From Neoroseomonas eburnea (GTDB lineage: Bacteria > Pseudomonadota > Alphaproteobacteria > Acetobacterales > Acetobacteraceae), in contig NZ_JAAEDL010000007.1 in the NCBI RefSeq assembly GCF_018129005.1, positions 1 to 64,000 of the forward strand: a stretch of 64,000 nucleotides of DNA, given 5' to 3'. The notes under the pieces were generated by a model. That model ran no database searches. It had not been told where the DNA came from and saw only the letters and a list, made by a program, of their open reading frames with translations. Of the stretch, positions 61,801-64,000 are shown one piece after another (positions within the stretch are counted from its first letter, which is position 1; every line of letters begins with the position of its first letter). Both the position numbers and the translations under genes were made by a program.

Positions 61801-62481
61801 ATGCGTATCCCCTCCACGGGGCTTGGCGGATTGAGCCCCCGCCGCCGGAACATCCTCTGCGAGATCCTGCCTGAGGTCGTGCCGAGCCACTATGGGAGCG
61901 ACGCCTTCAAGGAGATCGACGCCGGCTGGAAGCCCGGTTCAGGCTACACGACCTGCGGGGGCCTGACTGCGCTGGTCGCGCAGCGGCTCGGCGTGACGCT
62001 GGAGATGCGGAAGGAGGGAATGGGGGGCTATGGGCTCACCGGCCTCCGGAATGCCGCGCTCCGCCGCGGCGCCTGGGTGCATGCCAGCAGCAGGCCGGGC
62101 CACGGCCAGTACATGTGCGCCCCGCCAGGCGCGCTGCCGCAGCCCGGTGACATGTACGTGCTGTGCAGCGGCGAAGGGCATGATTTCGGCTGCTGCACCA
62201 TCCAGCGAGAGAAGGAAGGCGACCCCTGGCCGCGCTTCCTCGGCGCCAAGGTGGAGCATGTCGGCATCGTCGTGGACACCGGCTGTTCCTGCCTCTGGGT
62301 CACCGCCGATGCCGGGCAGGGCAGCAGCCAGATGCAGACCGCGGAGTATGTGCTGCGGAACTTCGATTCCGGCACCGGCTACATGACCGGCGAGCAGGGC
62401 CGGGAGGGCAAGCCCATGCGCCGGCTCTGCGGCTGGGTGGACGTGGACCGGTATCCGTACCTCGACGGCTACGGGGGCTGA
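61801..62481 (+). CDS. Unknown protein, possible CHAP/NlpC-P60-like cysteine hydrolase
   Basis: 226 aa, no signal peptide. A possible catalytic set runs in the order found in papain-like NlpC/P60 and CHAP enzymes: Cys 52 in GSGYTTCGGLTALVAQRLGV, the PQPGDMYVLCSGEGHDFG turn, His 153 in KVEHVGIVVDTG, and Asp 170 in WVTADAGQG. Nine Cys residues are unusual for this genome. I do not recognise a close family. The lack of an export signal suggests a cytoplasmic role or export by another route; toxin/effector possibilities are only speculation. Confidence 0.6.
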   Translation: MRIPSTGLGGLSPRRRNILCEILPEVVPSHYGSDAFKEIDAGWKPGSGYTTCGGLTALVAQRLGVTLEMRKEGMGGYGLTGLRNAALRRGAWVHASSRPGHGQYMCAPPGALPQPGDMYVLCSGEGHDFGCCTIQREKEGDPWPRFLGAKVEHVGIVVDTGCSCLWVTADAGQGSSQMQTAEYVLRNFDSGTGYMTGEQGREGKPMRRLCGWVDVDRYPYLDGYGG

Positions 62482-63070
62482 CGGCGGAGAGGGTCGGGCG
62501 GGCCCTTTCGCATCGATCTGCGCGACGTGCGCAGGCGTGGCTTCCGGCACCGGTCGCGACCCCGCCGCATGGGTCCGGGTGACGGTTCCCGAGGTCCTTC
62601 GGCAAGGGAAACCCCGGCCGGGGAGGCTCGGAGGGGGCGGTGCAGCATGCGCGCGGACGTGTGGCGATGAGGGAACCGGAAGGGGGCCTTGGCGGCAGTG
62701 CCGCCAAGACCGCCAAAGGCCGCAAGGTCTTTCGAAGGCAAGACCTGGTGTCGGGCAGGACGGGAACTCCGCGGCGACGAAGGAAGCACCGTGCCCGGAG
62801 CCTGGAACACCTTCCGGCTGTGCTTCTCGCAGCGTGCCTGTTCGTGCCGGCGTGGCAGTCTCTGCCCGGCACCAGGTATCGGCCGGTCCAGGGTGCACTG
62901 CACCCTGGCGGGGTGAGGCTCGGAGAGGGGCAGGGCCCCTCTCCGATCGGCAGCGCCGCAACCTGGGGCGACGCCCCTGCAGCTTCCCGGCCGTCTCCGC
63001 GCAGGTGGCGCGGCGCCCTTCTTCGCCCGGTTGCCTGATTGCCGAAGCGGCGATCTTCGCGGCGCGTGGA
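62482..63070. other. Hairpin-rich non-coding region
   Basis: 589 bp without a convincing gene, between convergent genes. Four strong inverted repeats are present: 62688-62708 (CTTGGCGGC, loop AGT), 62725-62746 (AGGTCTT/AAGACCT), 62888-62908 (CCAGGGTGCA/TGCACCCTGG around one base) and 62921-62945 (CGGAGAGGGG/CCCCTCTCCG, 5-nt loop). Short reading frames here have no family-like content. Confidence 0.65.
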
Positions 63071-64000
63071 TCAATCGCCGCGCACGCCCGCGGCGCGAAT
63101 GACCTCGCCCCAGGACCGCAGGTCGTTCGCGATGCGCTGGTTGAAGACCCGCGTATCCTCGAAATTCGGCGTCAGCCCGTTGGCGAGCAGGCGTTCCCGG
63201 AAGGTCGGGTTCTCGAGCGCCTTGCGCGTCGCCTCGCTCCAGCGCGCGAGGATCTCCTCGCTCATCCCCCTGGGACCGCAGATGCCGAACCAGCCGGCCA
63301 TCTGCAGCCCGGCGACGAAGGCCGAGATCGGCTGCGCCTGGGGAAACAGCGGCGAGCCGGCATCGTCGCCGAGCGCAAGCAGGCGCAATTCGCCCCCGGT
63401 GATCTGGCGCATCACGTCGCCGAGGTTGGTGATCATGAAATCCGTGCGGCCGCCGAGGATGTCCACCACCGCCGGCGTCGCGCCGCGATAGGGCACGTGC
63501 ACGATGTCGAGGCCGGTGCGCGCCTTCAGCAACTCGACCGAAAGATGCTGCGCGGAACCGACGCCGGCCGAGGCGTAGGTCAGCCCGCCGGGCCTGGCGC
63601 GCGCCGCGGCCAGCAGGGAGGGGACATCCTGGTACGATCCGCGCGCGGCGACGACGAGGGCATAGGTGGAGAGTGCGACATTCGCCACGCCCACCATCTC
63701 CGTGCGCGGGTCGATCGGCAGGCTGGCGCCGGGCAGGTTCGGCGTGATGGTCATGCTGCCCATCGGGCATTGCAGCACGGTCATTCCGTCGGGCGCCGAG
63801 CGCGCAACCACCTCGGCGCCGATAAGGCCATTGGCGCCGGTGCGGTTCTCGACGACGCCGCGCGCGCCCATCTGCGGCGGGACGTATTCAGCGATGAGGC
63901 GCGCCATCAGATCCCCGGCGCCACCCGCGGCGAAGCCCGAGATGACGCGGATGGTGCGATCCTGCGCGTAGGCGGGCAGGGCAAGCAATACCGCCGCGGC
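63071..64000 (-). CDS. Bug family (TctC-like) substrate-binding protein, cut by window edge
   Basis: Partial gene; the true start lies beyond 64000, because the visible N-terminus begins inside a signal peptide (AAAVLLALPAYAQ, cut before DRTIRVISG). About 306 aa of the mature protein are present. MGARGVVENRTGANGLIGAE, PGGLTYASAGVGSAQHLSVE and DIVHVPYRGATPAVVDILGG are Bug signatures. Not very close to the protein at 43746-44729. Ligand unknown; no TctAB genes in view. Confidence 0.9.
   Translation of the reverse strand, partial: AAAVLLALPAYAQDRTIRVISGFAAGGAGDLMARLIAEYVPPQMGARGVVENRTGANGLIGAEVVARSAPDGMTVLQCPMGSMTITPNLPGASLPIDPRTEMVGVANVALSTYALVVAARGSYQDVPSLLAAARARPGGLTYASAGVGSAQHLSVELLKARTGLDIVHVPYRGATPAVVDILGGRTDFMITNLGDVMRQITGGELRLLALGDDAGSPLFPQAQPISAFVAGLQMAGWFGICGPRGMSEEILARWSEATRKALENPTFRERLLANGLTPNFEDTRVFNQRIANDLRSWGEVIRAAGVRGD

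Noticed and set aside
62640-63038. 132-codon reading frame in the hairpin-rich region
   Set aside because: It reads straight through several perfect inverted repeats and has no conserved motif.

Overview
The window is one continuous stretch of a very GC-rich bacterial chromosome. Gene content and order point to an alphaproteobacterium of the Rhodospirillales, most like an Acetobacteraceae/Roseomonas-type organism (inference). Evidence: the block rpiB-glyA-nrdR-ribD-ribE-ribB-ribH-nusB-thiL; the block bamE / CBP3 chaperone / YceD / rpmF-plsX-fabH-ihfA-MerR; several Bug/TctC-type and dipeptide-type solute-binding proteins; a SoeABC-like molybdoenzyme; and a complete Tad pilus operon. Genes are tightly packed, and many are joined by 4-bp ATGA, GTGA or TTGA stop/start overlaps, so most lie in translationally coupled operons.

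Layout. 1-1.4 kb: a visibly AT-richer family 61 glycosyltransferase-like gene, probably foreign. 1.4-8.5 kb: sugar-phosphate, one-carbon, riboflavin and thiamine genes on the + strand. 8.5-13.7 kb: bamE (-), then the fatty-acid/ribosome/IHF block (+) and a tRNA-Pro(GGG). 13.8-20 kb (-): a SoeABC-like oxidoreductase followed by a dipeptide-type binding protein. 20.3-24.7 kb: a divergent pair of operons (phosphoribosyltransferase + binding protein; M20 amidohydrolase + nucleoside hydrolase). 25.1-36.4 kb (+): the Tad/Flp pilus operon (flp, cpaA-F, tadB-G). 36.7-39.5 kb (+): two PuuE-like deacetylase-fold proteins and a CitE-like lyase. 39.5-42.4 kb: a small ketogluconate/idonate set. 42.5-44.7 kb (-): a CaiB-type CoA-transferase and a Bug protein. 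44.9-46.1 kb (+): two tandem paralogues with a C-terminal half J-domain (HPD motif). 46.2-49.7 kb (-): glnE-bcp. 49.7-52.9 kb (+): a YhdP/AsmA-like protein. 53-56.8 kb: class III aminotransferase, chorismate mutase, upp (-) and a nucleotide-sugar dehydrogenase. 57-59.5 kb (-): an HWE-family sensor kinase. 59.6-62.5 kb (+): a lipoprotein, an acyl-CoA carboxylase beta chain and a probable CHAP/NlpC-like protein. 62.5-63.1 kb: a hairpin-rich non-coding stretch. 63.1-64 kb (-): a Bug protein cut by the window edge.

Main points for a second look: the tandem HPD-motif proteins; a RibB whose GTP cyclohydrolase II half has lost all its zinc cysteines (RibBX-type); an AT-rich 38-bp inverted repeat just before the nucleotide-sugar dehydrogenase; a palindromic intergenic repeat in two copies; a miniature CpaD in the pilus operon; and families of perfect GC-rich hairpins at convergent gene ends. 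No CRISPR array, insertion sequence, integrase or rRNA was seen. All calls rest on reading motifs and context; no database search was run.
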